Positions 37,501 through 45,815 of a stretch of DNA of 64,000 nucleotides are shown here, piece after piece. Position 1 is the first letter of the stretch, and every line of letters begins with the position of its first letter. Position numbers and translations under genes: made by a program. The stretch lies in assembly GCA_037349105.1 (NCBI GenBank), contig JAYJMM010000037.1, forward strand, positions 3,720,001 to 3,784,000. The letters are read 5' to 3'. The stretch comes from Limnomonas spitsbergensis. Lineage: Eukaryota; Chlorophyta; Chlorophyceae; Chlamydomonadales. Under the pieces are notes generated by a model. That model had not been told where the DNA came from. It saw nothing but the letters and a program-made list of their open reading frames with translations, and did not search any database.

Positions 37501-40500
37501 GAGCTTATTTCAGGGATAGCGTAGGCCTTTTTCACCTCCGCAAAGGAGACGCAATTTTTTTAGCTGAAGTGGGCTTCACTTGATGATAGCGCCGAGCCAA
37601 AAGTTGTGATTTTCTTTGAAATTGGGATTTTCATAAGGCGCGACAGCACATTGTTTTTTCTTGCGGAGGCAAAGGATGTCTACGGCATGAATTCATGCAT
37701 GAGGTTGCATGAACGGGGGTGGAGGGGTTGTATGGGATGTGGAACACTGATTATTTTAGCTCCCATTAGCTACAAGTCGGCTACATCAAGGCCTACAGCT
37801 ATGGGGCCCTGGTGCAGCAAGCCCTACTGCTCTGTTCACCGGCTGTAGGCCGCTCAAGGTTTCGCTTTCATTGGCCCAGTAATGGCCGCCCGGTGGCCCC
37901 GCAAAGGTGCTCTGGCACGTACTAAAATAAGCACCGATGTGGGGTGACAGGCCTAGAGAACAGGCGTGCTTAGATCAATGAGTTGCGAGATCAGGGGGTG
38001 CAAGAGTGCATGTACCAATGCTGTGACGGCCTGACGGGCCGCTCGCATGTCTCTTCCAACTGTCCCTTAGCAGCTCCACCCACCAAGATCTTGCAGGTTG
38101 AAAGTCACAGGTTTGCTTCAGCTTCTGTTTCAGCTTCTGTTTCAGTTTCAGCTTCTTTATGGCCCCTGAGCCTGCAGCTTCAGGAACGGCTTTGCATCAG
38201 CGGATTGGGCCCCAATGGTACAGCGCCTGCCCCCTCCTCATGAGCCTCACCCCTCCCCCATCCTCGCCGCACCACCCACCACGTTCCTCCCCCACCTTGA
38301 CCCCTTGCCCCACCCGCCACCCCACCCACCACGTTCCTCCCCCGCCTTGACCCCTTGCCCCACCTGCCACCCCACCCACCGCCGCTTCCCTCCCCCACCT
38401 TCACACCTTATCCCACCCGCCGCCTCCTCTCTTCACTCACTCCACACACCCACACCTGTCCACAACCATGACACCCCACACTGTCTACCTGCCTTCACCC
38501 GCCCTTCATGGCCCATTTGCATCATCTTCAGATTTCTTGCCCCTTCATTCCTCCCTCACCAACCCCTCCCCGCATTATCTTCAGATTTTCTCGGCCTCCG
38601 GCGAGGCGGTGGTTGCGGGTCAGCCGCACAACAACCGCGCTTGCAAGTACGTCCTGAACTTCATGGCCAACATCTTCAACATGGTACCGCTGGCATCGGT
38701 GAGTGATGTTCACACTGTAGGGCTGCCTGAAGTGTGAACATAAGTGCTGTAGCCAAGACGTGCTTATAATTTCGTCCTAAACTCCGTGGCCAACATCCTG
38801 TGCGTTGTGCCACTGGCGTCAGTGGGTGGTATTCCCGTTTTAGCAGCCAAAGGTGTGAACAAACGTATGGAGGTCAAAATGTCCAACATATTCAACATGG
38901 CATCACTCCACCCAAAAATAACCTTTGGCGTTTTCTACATCACGCTCTCAGTTGGTTAAGGAGATTCATCTGCTCCTCACCTTCACCTCTCCCCTCCTTT
39001 GATGATCTTGTAACGAAACCCCGTGTTGAATCCCACCACCCCAAATCTCATCCCGTCACGAAACCCCTCTCCTCCCCCTTTCAACTGGTGGGTGAGCTGC
39101 TTCTCAGCCTTACTTCCACATCTTCTCTCCCTTTCTCACCCCGCCCCGGTGCCCCTCAGCTCTCTTTCTCCCCCCATTTCTTCCGCTCACATTTGGTGGG
39201 TGAGCAGCCACTCCTCCTCACCTTTCCTCTCCTTTTCATAAACCCCGTACCTCCTTCCTCTCCCCCCATTCCTCCTGCCGCTCTCAGATTGTTAGCACAC
39301 AGCCCTTGACCCTCTCCTCTTCTCACCTTGTCTCTCGCCTTATTTCATTCACTCACCCCATTCCCCCCGCTCTCAGATTGTTGGCGAACAGTCCCTCCGC
39401 AAGACCGTGTCCACGGTGCTGTGCTGCCTGGTGGACGATCGCATCCTTGCCGCGCCTGAAGGCGTGGCGCTGCTGAGGGCCCTCAACCTGCTGATGATGA
39501 AGACACTGGAGAACAGCAACAGGTGAGGGTGCAGGAAGATGCCTCGGGGAAGTCATCATGGGAAGGTGCTATTCAAGTGCGTGAACCTTTTTTATCCGGC
39601 TGCAATATATTGATAATGAGGACCTCAAGCGCACCCCCCTGGCCTGCGCACCGATACCAAGGTACACCTGCTCCTGGACCCCTCCGCAGGACGTTCGTAT
39701 TTAGCGCGCTCATCCCGCTGTTGCTTCACCCGCACGAGCGGCTCCGGAGCCTGAACCCCAAGTACGAAACCATGTGGTACGAGCTGGTGGTCAAGTGCAC
39801 CATTAAGGTCACCAAGGCACTGCAGCAGGCAATCGAGGTGGGGGGGGAAGGGGGGAAGGCAGTATAGGCGCAGGGGGGTGGGGGAGGGGGTATGCGATCG
39901 AAGTGTGGGGGAAGAGGAAGACAGTAGAGTTGCGGGGGGGTGGGGGAGGGGGTATGCGATCGAGGTGTGGGGGAAGGGGGGTAGGCAGTAGGGGGGCAGG
40001 GGAGGTTGAGGGAAGGGTATGCGATCGAGGTGCGGGGGAAGGGTGGTAGGCAGTAGAGGGGAAGGGGAGGTTGGGAGAGAGGGTATGCAATCAAGGTGTG
40101 GGGGAAGGGGGGAAGGCAGTAGAGGTGCAGAGGAGGGGAGAGGTTGGAGAAGGGGTATGCAATCTAGGTGTGGGAAAGGGGGGTAGGCAGTAGAGGGGCG
40201 GGGGAGGGGAGAGGCTGGAGGAGGGGATATCCGATCGAGGTGTGGGGGAAGGGGGGAAGGCAGTAGAGGGGCAGGCGGGGGGGGCAGGCTAACAAATGCG
40301 GCTGAATTTGACGACCGATGGGCGTCTCCCGCAGGTGAGGAGATGCATGTGCCTCAAGGTGAGGGTTGAGGAAAAGCAGGGTGCTTGCTAACCTGCATCA
40401 TTTGCCCTGAAGCTGCCCCCCATCCCCCCTGTGTGCTTCCCTCTGCCAACCCACCAGTCTGTGGACCTGGCATCGCTGCTATTATACATCCACGAGTTCT

Positions 40501-43500
40501 TTGACGCGCTCGGTCCCGAGGAGCTTCGCAAGCGGGGCGCGAGGGAGGACAAGCCGGTGAGTGCTGTCAAGACCGGGGGTGGGAGGTCTAACCTAGTTGG
40601 CAAATTGAGTTGGGCCGTTGAGAGTGGGCAAGAGACCTCCCCCTTCCCCTCCCTCTTGCCGTCCCCCTTCCCTCTCCCCGCACAACACTGCCCCTACCCC
40701 TCCTCTCTCCTACCCCTCACTGCACTGCCCCTCCCTTTCCCTACCCCTGCCCACCCTCTCACCTCTTCAGTGGTGCCCCCCCCCCCCCTACCCCTGCACC
40801 TACCCCTGCATGGCAATGCCCCTTACCCCCCCCCCCCCCCTACCCCTCAGTAGTGTCCCTCCCCTCCACACTCCATCCCACACTCAGGTCCGCATGGTCA
40901 AGACCATCCTGCACGAGCTCTGTAAGGCCAAGGGCCGAGACATCTACAACTACACCACCCACATCCCTGGCGCGGATCTAGACCCTGCCAACCGACCTCA
41001 CATCTTCCCCTACATCGACCTCAACCTGAGCACCATGGGCGTGGCGCCGCCTCCGCAGCACGCCCAGCACGCGCCTTCCGCGGCACGGCCGGGTGCTGCT
41101 ACCGCCTCTGAGCCGGCCAGAGCGCCGCCGCAGGTGCAGCAGCAATCGATGTTGCCCCAGGCTTCAGCAGCAGGTGCGCTGGATGGGCAGCAGGCGGTGT
41201 TGTAAAATAGAAGGGCCGGTCTCTCGAAATAAAAGTTGTTGCCGCACTTCCAGCTAATCAGGTGAAGCACAGGCACACACAGGCACACACACAAACGAGT
41301 GTGATGCAATCATTAATGCAGCTTCACTCGCGGTGCGCTCCGCTGCCCTTGCAGGCACGCATACGCTGACAGCAGCGGCGCTGCAAGCGGTTGCCCGGGC
41401 GCCCATGCCGGCAGCGGGCATAGCGCCCCGGCCCGCCGCAGTTTCGGCGGCGGCGCCGGAGCCGACCCGGACAGGCAGCAGCAGCGGCGGCGGTGCCGTG
41501 GTCCTGGCGCCCTCTTGCGAGATGTTTGGAAGCCACGCCAGCGACGACGCCACGGCCCGCAACATCCTGGCAACCATCTTTAAACGCATTGCAGAAAAGG
41601 ACACGCAGGTACAGCTCGATCCCTTCACACACCCACACGGTGCACACAGCACATATCATTACACAAGTGCAGGTCGACTTGTGAAGCACTCCCGCCGCGA
41701 GCGGGCGTGCCTCCTTTTTGAAAAACGCATTCGTCGTACAGGGAATGCAAAATTAAGATAACATACCGGTACAGCTATGTAAATTATTTTCAAGTCCTGG
41801 TGATGGCATAGTCGTGTGCCCATCTCCCTACCCCTTGCCTCATTGTGTCCCTTGTCCCATCACGCTGTCCCATCTCCCTCCTTGCAGGCCCCTGGGGGAT
41901 GCGCTGCTGTGCCATCTCCCTCCTTGCAGGCCCCTGGGGGATGCGCTGCTGTCCCATCTCCCTCCTTGCAGGCCCCTGGGGGATGCGCTGCTGTCCCATC
42001 TCCCTCCTTGCAGGCCCCTGGGGGATGCGCTGCTGTGCCATCTCCCTCCTTGCAGGCCCCTGGGGGATGCGCTGCTGTCCCATCTCCCTCCTTGCAGGCC
42101 CCTGGGGGATGCGCTGCTGTGCCATCTCCCTCCTTGCAGGCCCCTGGGGGATGCGCTGCTGTGCCATCTCCCTCCTTGCAGGCCCCTGGGGGATGCGCTG
42201 CTGTGCCATCTCCCTCCTTGCAGGCCCCTGGGGGATGCGCTGCTGTGCCATCTCCCTCCTTGCAGGCCCCTGGGGGATGCGCTGCTGTCCCATCTCCCTC
42301 CTTGCAGGCCCCTGGGGGATGCGCTGCTGTCCCATCTCCCTCCTTGCAGGCCCCTGGGGGATGCGCTGCTGTGCCATCTCCCTCCTTGCAGGCCCCTGGG
42401 GGATGCGCTGCTGTCCCATCTCCCTCCTTGCAGGCCCCTGGGGGATGCGCTGCTGTGCCATCTCCCTCCTTGCAGGCCCCTGGGGGATGCGCTGCTGTCC
42501 CATCTCCCTCCTTGCAGGCCCCTGGGGGATGCGCTGCTGTGCCATCTCCCTCCTTACAGGCCCCTGGGGGATGCGCTGCTGTGCCATCTCCCTCCTTGCA
42601 GGCCCCTGGGGGATGCGCTGCTGTCCCATCTCCCTCCTTGCAGGCCCCTGGGGGATGCGCTGCTGTGCCATCTCCCTCCTTGCAGGCCCCTGGGGGATGC
42701 GCTGCTGTGCCATCTCCCTCCTTGCAGGCCCCTGGGGGATGCGCTGCTGTGCCATCTCCCTCCTTGCAGGCCCCTGGGGGATGCGCTGCTGTGCCATCTC
42801 CCTCCTTGCAGGCCCCTGGGGGATGCGCTGCTGTCCCATCTCCCTCCTTGCAGGCCCCTGGGGGATGCGCTGCTGTGCCATCTCCCTCCTTGCAGGCCCC
42901 TGGGGGATGCGCTGCTGTGCCATCTCCCTCCTTGCAGGCCCCTGGGGGATGCGCTGCTGTCCCATCTCCCTCCTTGCAGGCCCCTGGGGGATGCGCTGCT
43001 GTGCCATCTCCCTCCTTGCAGGCCCCTGGGGGATGCGCTGCTGTCCCATCTCCCTCCTTGCAGGCCCCTGGGGGATGCGCTGCTGTCCCATCTCCCTCCT
43101 TGCAGGCCCCTGGGGGATGCGCTGCTGTCCCATCTCCCTCCTTGCAGGCCCCTGGGGGATGCGCTGCTGTGCCATCTCCCTCCTTGCAGGCCCCTGGGGG
43201 ATGCGCTGCTGTCCCATCTCCCTCCTTGCAGGCCCCTGGGGGATGCGCTGCTGTCCCATCTCCCTCCTTGCAGGCCCCTGGGGGATGCGCTGCTGTGCCA
43301 TCTCCCTCCTTGCAGGCCCCTGGGGGATGCGCTGCTGTGCCATCTCCCTCCTTGCAGGCCCCTGGGGGATGCGCTGCTGTGCCATCTCCCTCCTTGCAGG
43401 CCCCTGGGGGATGCGCTGCTGTGCCATCTCCCTCCTTGCAGGCCCCTGGGGGATGCGCTGCTGTGCCATCTCCCTCCTTGCAGGCCCCTGGGGGATGCGC

Positions 43501-45815
43501 TGCTGTGCCATCTCCCTCCTTGCAGGCCCCTGGGGGATGCGCTGCTGTGCCATCTCCCTCCTTGCAGGCCCCTGGGGGATGCGCTGCTGTGCCATCTCCC
43601 TCCTTGCAGGCCCCTGGGGGATGCGCTGCTGTGCCATCTCCCTCCTTGCAGGCCCCTGGGGGATGCGCTGCTGTGCCATCTCCCTCCTTGCAGGCCCCTG
43701 GGGGATGCGCTGCTGTGCCATCTCCCTCCTTGCAGGCCCCTGGGGGATGCGCTGCTGTGCCATCTCCCTCCTTGCAGGCCCCTGGGGGATGCGCTGCTGT
43801 GCCATCTCCCTCCTTGCAGGCCCCTGGGGGATGCGCTGCTGTCCCATCTCCCTCCTTGCAGGCCCCTGGGGGATGCGCTGCTGTGCCATCTCCCTCCTTG
43901 CAGGCCCCTGGGGGATGCGCTGCTGTCCCATCTCCCTCCTTGCAGGCCCCTGGGGGATGCGCTGCTGTGCCATCTCCCTCCTTGCAGGCCCCTGGGGGAT
44001 GCGCTGCTGTGCCATCTCCCTCCTTGCAGGCCCCTGGGGGATGCGCTGCTGTCCCATCTCCCTCCTTGCAGGCCCCTGGGGGATGCGCTGCTGTGCCATC
44101 TCCCTCCTTGCAGGCCCCTGGGGGATGCGCTGCTGTGCCATCTCCCTCCTTGCAGGCCCCTGGGGGATGCGCTGCTGTGCCATCTCCCTCCTTGCAGGCC
44201 CCTGGGGGATGCGCTGCTGTCCCATCTCCCTCCTTGCAGGCCCCTGGGGGATGCGCTGCTGTGCCAACATTTGTTCGTGTCCCATCAAATCCCTTCCTGT
44301 GGACGTTGTCCCATCTCCCTCCTTCTTACCACATTGTGTTTCTCGTCCCATCATGCTGTCCTGTCCCATGTCCCCACCACTCCTTGCAGGCCCTGGTAGA
44401 CCTGTACTTCTTCAAGGAGGCAAACCCTGGACAGGACATCGAGGCCATGCTGGCCAGCGCCAGTGCAACGTTCAAAAACTTCATCATGCGAGGGCTGTAC
44501 AAGGTAACACATATCTGTCCCCTAGTAGCCAACCCAGTGCTGCGGCGGAGCAGGTGGCTCCTTGGATCCATGCTTCAGGGCGTATTTGATATTTTTTAGA
44601 AAGCGTCGGTCTCCCCTATGAGAGTATGAGCTCCCATTGTGGGCCTCCGTCGCGGATGGGTTGTTTGCTGGTAGGTAATCCATGGGGGACCCGGGTCTCT
44701 TTCTGGCTTGCTGTCCAGGGCAGGGGTCCTCTAGTCCCAAATAATAAGGGCCAAGCTTTTCATCTTGACGGTTTGCGGGCACTTGTCCCTTGGTGGAAAT
44801 GCGGTGCCTCTAGACTTCGAAAATTGGAACGTGCGCGTGTTGGGTTCTGATTCTTACCCTAAACCTTGAACCCCCGTCCTAGGTGAAAAATCAAGCTGCG
44901 AACCAGAAGGTGATGGATTCAGCGGGGGCTGCTGCTGACCTGGGGATGGTCCGCAGCCGCCTCACGGCTAGCTCGGATGCAGGCAGCCTTCCTTCTGCTG
45001 ACGGAGAGGCCGTGGTCAACACAGTCATACCCAACGGTGCGTCTCGTCTGATCTGGATTTGCCAGTGTGCTGTTGGGATATGAATTTTATTATTGTATGG
45101 ATATATCGCACTGACATGCTGATGTTCGTTCGCACCCGAAAGAAAATAACCCCGAAGAAGAGCAAATACCCCGGGGTTAAAGAAAAAGAAAAGACGCCAA
45201 AAGTACCCCAGGAAACGTGCGAAGATCCCCAAAATTGTTTCATGTGTATGGAACAGATGATGGATTTCCTGGTGCTGCTGGGATACGTATATGTTTCCAC
45301 TGTCCACTCGCCGCAGCACGGGGCTTTTTGTCGCATTCTGCAGAAGCTGTAGAGAATCGGATATTTTGTACTTTTAAGGATAACGGCTGGCTGGCTTTGA
45401 TATCAGTTTGTCCTGCAGCAACAGCAAAGCAAAATGTCCAGTCCTTGGCCTGACCCGTGTCTTGGCCCCACCTAACAAATGCCCCCCAGGTTCTTCCAAG
45501 CTGGCTGCGCTTGCCTCTGCTGCGGCGGCGGACCTGACCGGCCCCCTTAGCCCGGCTTCCCCCACCCGAGGCAGCCGCGTCGGCGGGGAGAACATCGCGG
45601 CGCTGCGCGAGCGCATGTCGCAGATCCAGATTGCATATTCGCAGCAGGCACGGCGGCCAGCCTCGGCGGGGGTGGCGGTAGCGGCCGACCCCGTGCCCGC
45701 GGCTGCGGCGGCCGTGGGCTTTTCTCCACTGCGTGCTGAGGCAGGGATGGCGGCGTCCGGGGGGAATCTGCAGGCAATACAGAAGCGGATTCGGGACCTG
45801 GGCACTGGAGTGTAG
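13579..45815 (+). CDS. MOR1: MOR1/XMAP215/ch-TOG microtubule polymerase, 44 exons, 2275 aa
   Basis: TOG-domain microtubule-associated protein that binds tubulin dimers, adds them at microtubule plus ends and works at centrosomes or spindle poles. I chained 44 exons with GT-AG junctions; lengths sum to 6828 bases (2275 residues plus stop) with every phase matching. Family members are about 1980-2070 residues; the extra length is in Ala/Gly-rich linkers. Order: TOG1 (1-250), TOG2 (292-500), TOG3 (640-870), TOG4 (920-1120), TOG5 (1215-1500), conserved C-terminal region (1640-2120), basic/Ala-rich tail. The intra-HEAT-loop Trp that contacts tubulin is visible in TOG1 (SNWKARNAA), TOG2 (KKWSDRKGQ), TOG3 (EDWKVRLAA) and TOG4 (SNWKERKAG) but not TOG5 (GDFKKHCEA). 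The start ATG 13579 gives MAEDEVRVLTEAKSLPMVER, directly leading into TOG1. The family identity is certain; individual small-exon borders are hand predictions. Confidence 0.95.
15326..15420 (-). repeat. Dispersed repeat family B (intron 5)
   Basis: The reverse complement shows GCCGGCTGCCAAAGACTG, then CTCAGTGGTGGCCGCCAGCAG, then an AAGGTGGTTTGGTGCC-type end. The GGCCCAGTGGTGGCCGCC core recurs at 20.7, 37.8, 48.5 and 48.8 kb. Confidence 0.5.
15940..16215 (+). repeat. Degenerate CATGGC-rich tandem repeat (intron 6)
   Basis: Successive units of about 30-45 bp of the form TGTGCATGGTGTCATGCCACTG followed by CTTTGCATGG occupy MOR1-like intron 6. Copies around 16100-16170 are nearly identical while outer ones are decayed. 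They are unrelated to the flanking exons. Confidence 0.65.
16637..18060 (+). repeat. ~96-bp minisatellite, about 15 copies, at exon 7 donor (intron 7)
   Basis: Units read AGACACAGGTTGGTGTGTGAAG, then GAGGAGGGTGCTGGGGTGTGGATGG, then GGGCTGCTGCGGGTGTTGTGG, then GGAGGAGGTGACGCTC (spaced apart here only for reading). The first block copies the exon 7 end and donor (GAAACACAG|GTTGGTGTGTGAAG), so the array grew from the exon-intron junction. Long frames through it on both strands arise because the period is near a multiple of three and the unit lacks stops; they are not genes. Confidence 0.85.
18180..18344 (+). repeat. Two decayed copies of the exon 8 start
   Basis: About 18194-18235 (CCAGATGGGTGCCAGGGACC) and about 18283-18343 (ATGGACCCGTACAACATGAC, then AGATGCCAAGGACATTCTACC) copy the acceptor region and first ~20 codons of exon 8 at 18376. 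Each is followed by a similar CCTGAACCC-rich spacer. The second copy runs into a stop and lacks the rest of the exon, so the real exon is the last one. Confidence 0.8.
18840..18870 (+). repeat. CCCTAAA telomere-like run before exon 9
   Basis: AACCCTAGACCCTAAACCCT followed by AAACCCC lies 33 bases before the exon 9 acceptor. Similar runs on the sense strand occur near many 3' splice sites in this window. Confidence 0.6.
19120..19195 (+). repeat. Dispersed repeat family A (intron 9)
   Basis: CTACGCTCCCTTAGGGGCATG, then GGGTTAAGGAACAGTGCAGC, then CAGGGCCAAAGCC matches the family A order seen at 30.2, 33.3, 36.9 and 53.7 kb. Both ends are decayed. Confidence 0.5.
20690..20812 (+). repeat. Dispersed repeat family B (intron 12)
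   Basis: GCTGCTGCAAGCCCTGCAGC, then GGCCTGCCAAAGTTTGG, then TTGGCCCAGTGGTGGCCGCC, then a CTGTCAAAGC end. It aligns block by block with 37799-37925 and 48785-48905. Confidence 0.6.
21551..21910 (+). repeat. 34-bp minisatellite, 11 copies (intron 13)
   Basis: Unit CTTGAGGTATTGAAGATC then TTTCAGGCCTCCTAGC, exactly 34 bp apart, with a T/C variant at one position (GTATTG or GTATCG). Each unit holds CTTTCAG and CTCCTAG, which resemble 3' splice sites. The real exon 14 acceptor is about 290 bp downstream. Confidence 0.85.
22070..22135 (+). repeat. Decayed copy of exon 14 start (intron 13)
   Basis: TGCGGCTCGCTACCGTGGAG, then CGCATCTCCACCTTCGCTC, then AGGACCCCTCAAACTGCCAG copies exon 14 (22200-22325) from the first codons. 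The preceding AG context is also conserved, but the copy stops half way. Confidence 0.8.
23640..24345 (+). repeat. 60-bp G-rich repeat plus copies of exon 16 end (intron 16)
   Basis: Three copies of AGAGGTTGTTGCTAGCTAGG followed by GGGAGGATGATTGG lie at 23660-23790. Then copies of the exon 16 end with its donor follow at about 23808, 24056, 24143 and 24300: variants of ATGCACAAGAAGGCGGCTGC, then TCACAAGAATCCCAAGGTG. The second array is derived from the exon-intron junction at 23634. Confidence 0.8.
24496..24545 (+). repeat. Copy of exon 17 start (intron 16)
   Basis: CCCTCAGGTGCTGAGTGAGG followed by GGCTGCTGTTCATCAGCCAC repeats the acceptor and first 12 codons of exon 17 (24604) about 105 bp upstream. 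It loses the frame after that. Confidence 0.8.
24976..25019 (+). repeat. Copy of exon 18 acceptor and start (intron 17)
   Basis: CTTTCCTCAGGTTCCTTGTT then GCCCCACTGGGTTCAGGGTG copies CTTTCCTCAG|GTTCCTGGGTC... at 25071-25100, placed about 98 bp upstream of the real acceptor. Confidence 0.75.
25832..26225 (+). repeat. 47-bp pyrimidine-rich minisatellite (intron 18)
   Basis: About eight units of TCTGCCCTGCCTCCCATCTC, then CCCATCCCCACCCCACCCCG, then CTCCCTG, spaced 47 bp. Because 47 is not a multiple of three the array cycles frames; the long frames on both strands here are artefacts. It forms a very long polypyrimidine tract before the exon 19 acceptor at 26260. Confidence 0.85.
27300..27366 (+). 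repeat. Copy of exon 21 start (intron 20)
   Basis: TCCCATCACAGCTACGGGAC, then CTGGTCTCCGCCCTCAAGCC, then GCGCATGTTGGACAGTGGC copies the acceptor and 16 codons of exon 21 (27437). The copy soon meets a TAG, so it would be a null exon if used. Confidence 0.85.
28674..28740 (+). repeat. Dispersed repeat family A, decayed (intron 23)
   Basis: GTGAAAGCTACGCCACACTAG, then GTTTGCGGAAACAACGCAGC, then TGAAGCCACATCCGTGCTG: family A order with the central hairpin lost. Confidence 0.45.
29690..29965 (+). repeat. Copies of exon 25 end with donor (intron 25)
   Basis: Variants of GACCGGGCCAAGAAGGTGTG, then TGTGGCAGATCGGGGCGG occur at about 29755 and 29908, with partial copies at about 29720 and 29803. They reproduce the last codons of exon 25 and the donor GTGTGTG at 29684. 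Confidence 0.8.
30170..30260 (+). repeat. Dispersed repeat family A (intron 25)
   Basis: GAAAGAAAG, then GCGCCCCGCAGGGGTGTGAAG, then GTTGAGGGAACAGTGCAGC, then TGGGCCGTGGCCGCGTCTGC, then ACCGTTACCATCACC. The CGCCCCGCAGGGG(C/T)G core is a small hairpin. Confidence 0.65.
31300..31560 (+). repeat. Copies of exon 27 end and CAGG slippage repeat (intron 27)
   Basis: Copies of AAAGCTATCATGGACGCGATG then GAGGAGGCAGGCACAAAGTG lie at about 31316-31362 and 31446-31480. The last runs into GGAGGCAGGCAGGCAGGCAA units to 31555. The CAGG expansion starts inside copied exon sequence. Confidence 0.8.
31830..31902 (+). repeat. Copy of exon 28 start (intron 27)
   Basis: CCCCCAGGCTCACTGGGTTT, then GAGGCCAAGCTGCTGCTCCC, then CGCTGTGGTGGAGAAGAGTG copies exon 28 (31956) almost exactly for 60 bases, including its acceptor. 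Confidence 0.85.
32186..32246 (+). repeat. Copy of exon 28 end with donor (intron 28)
   Basis: GGGAGCTGATGCGCAAGGCA, then GGGCTGATGTTCGGCACTGG, then CAGGGTCATCCTGTATATTA then AGGTGAG copies the exon 28 3' end at 32041-32107, donor included. Confidence 0.85.
32593..32945 (+). repeat. Array of exon 29 end plus donor (intron 29)
   Basis: About nine units of the form CCTGTACCGCATCAACAGAC then AGGTGCGTATGG repeat the last seven codons (LYRINRQ) and donor of exon 29 (real donor at 32593). Two alternating spacers (GTAACTGGGCATGT and GTGCGTATGG) suggest a higher-order unit. Every unit keeps a GT donor-like dinucleotide. Confidence 0.85.
33327..33424 (+). repeat. Dispersed repeat family A (intron 29)
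   Basis: GAAAGAAAGAAACAAAGC, then CCCCCATGGGGGGTGTGAG, then GTTAAGGAAACAGCGCAGCC, then TGGGCCGAAGGCACATCCGC, then GCCGATACCGTAACC. Confidence 0.65.
33640..33695 (+). repeat. Copy of exon 30 end with donor (intron 30)
   Basis: GGACCCTGGAGGCGGTCTAC then TGCTGCGAGGGCGATGATAG then GTGATG copies the exon 30 3' end and donor region (33530-33570). Confidence 0.8.
34313..34665 (+). repeat. Three or four copies of exon 31 end (intron 31)
   Basis: Copies of GACAAGGAGCTGGCCAAGCA then AGGCCTGAAGCCxGGxTTCAG then GTACxAGGGGGG begin at about 34335, 34449 and 34559, followed by G-rich spacers. The unit is the last ~14 codons of exon 31 plus its GTACAAA donor. Confidence 0.85.
34798..34930 (+). repeat. Two copies of exon 32 acceptor (intron 31)
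   Basis: CTGCCTCTGCCAGGGCCT at about 34803 and 34911 repeats the polypyrimidine tract and acceptor of exon 32 (35030-35045), each preceded by TTGTGCCTGCCTTTCC(C)-like sequence. Confidence 0.75.
36235..36500 (+). repeat. Three copies of exon 34 start (intron 33)
   Basis: Near-copies of CTTCAACCCTGCCCTxGGCA then TGTCxATxAACAGCCGCxTGTC begin at about 36258, 36353 and 36448, each about 95 bp apart, before the real exon 34 at 36576. The copies diverge after GTCGG(C/T)TG, where the real exon continues GTCCGGCAGC. Confidence 0.85.
36845..36945 (-). repeat. Dispersed repeat family A (intron 34)
   Basis: In reverse complement: GAAAGAAATAAAACTACGCC, then CCGCAGGGGCGTGAGGGTTA, then AGGAAACAACGTGGCATGGG, then CCTAGGCCGCGTCCGCACCG, then TTACCATTG. 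This is the best preserved copy, with a perfect CGCCCCGCAGGGGCG hairpin. Confidence 0.7.
37072..37152 (+). repeat. Copy of exon 35 start (intron 34)
   Basis: TCCGGGAGCGCTTGGGGGGG, then GAGTCCATCATCCAGGTGAT, then AAAGATGCTGTGCTACGGG copies the first 20 codons of exon 35 (37343), followed by a long CCCTCAC-rich tract to the real acceptor. Confidence 0.85.
37799..37925 (+). repeat. Dispersed repeat family B (intron 35)
   Basis: GGTGCAGCAAGCCCTACTGC, then CGGCTGTAGGCCGCTCAAGG, then TTGGCCCAGTAATGGCCGCC, then CGCAAAGGTGCTCTGGCACG. It aligns with 48785-48905 over the whole length. Confidence 0.7.
38760..38835 (+). repeat. Copy of exon 36 end with donor (intron 36)
   Basis: TCGTCCTAAACTCCGTGGCC, then AACATCCTGTGCGTTGTGCC, then ACTGGCGTCAGTGGGTGG is a diverged copy of exon 36's last ~17 codons and donor (38648-38705). 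Confidence 0.75.
39838..40275 (+). repeat. ~65-bp array of exon 38 end plus donor (intron 38)
   Basis: Six or seven units carry GTATGCGATCGAGGTGTGGG then GGAAGGGGGGxAGGCAGTAG. GCxATCGAGGTG copies the final codons (AIE) and donor of exon 38 (GCAATCGAG|GTGGGGG). The remainder of the unit is G-rich intron sequence. Confidence 0.8.
41888..44266 (+). repeat. 42-bp minisatellite, 57 unit starts (intron 41)
   Basis: The unit GCCCCTGGGGGATGCGCTGC, then TGT(G/C)CCATCTCCCTCC, then TTGCAG repeats with exact 42-bp spacing from 41888 to a last partial unit at 44240. Copies differ almost only at one G/C position (TGTGCC or TGTCCC); one unit has TTACAG. Every unit ends in a strong 3' splice-site-like CTCCTTGCAG, and the real exon 42 acceptor (CTCCTTGCAG|GCCCTGG at 44380-44396) looks like the same sequence. 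All three plus frames and one minus frame stay open for 859-927 codons because 42 is divisible by three; these are not proteins. Confidence 0.95.

Larger units (their letters stand above)
36576..45815 (+). other. MOR1: MOR1-like exons 34-44 (C-terminal domain)
   Basis: Exons: 36576-36711, 37343-37482, 38585-38698, 39377-39522, 39690-39837, 40458-40556, 40888-41173, 41355-41608, 44390-44503, 44883-45036, 45490-45815 (residues 1638-2275). The conserved C-terminal region is clear: FDRCLKELERSAQGESTIQV, then ALLRALNLLMMKTLENSNRT, then YELVVKCTIKVTKALQQAIE, then REDKPVRMVKTILHELCK, then IFPYIDLNLSTMG. Exons 41-42 give ILATIFKRIAEKDTQALVDL. In animals this region contacts TACC partners. The last exon ends IQKRIRDLGTGV and TAG at 45813-45815. 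Confidence 0.9.

Noticed and set aside
41790..44599. Four overlapping open frames of 859-927 codons on both strands
   Set aside because: They are by-products of a stop-free 42-bp repeat inside intron 41; the real protein skips from exon 41 (41608) to exon 42 (44390).
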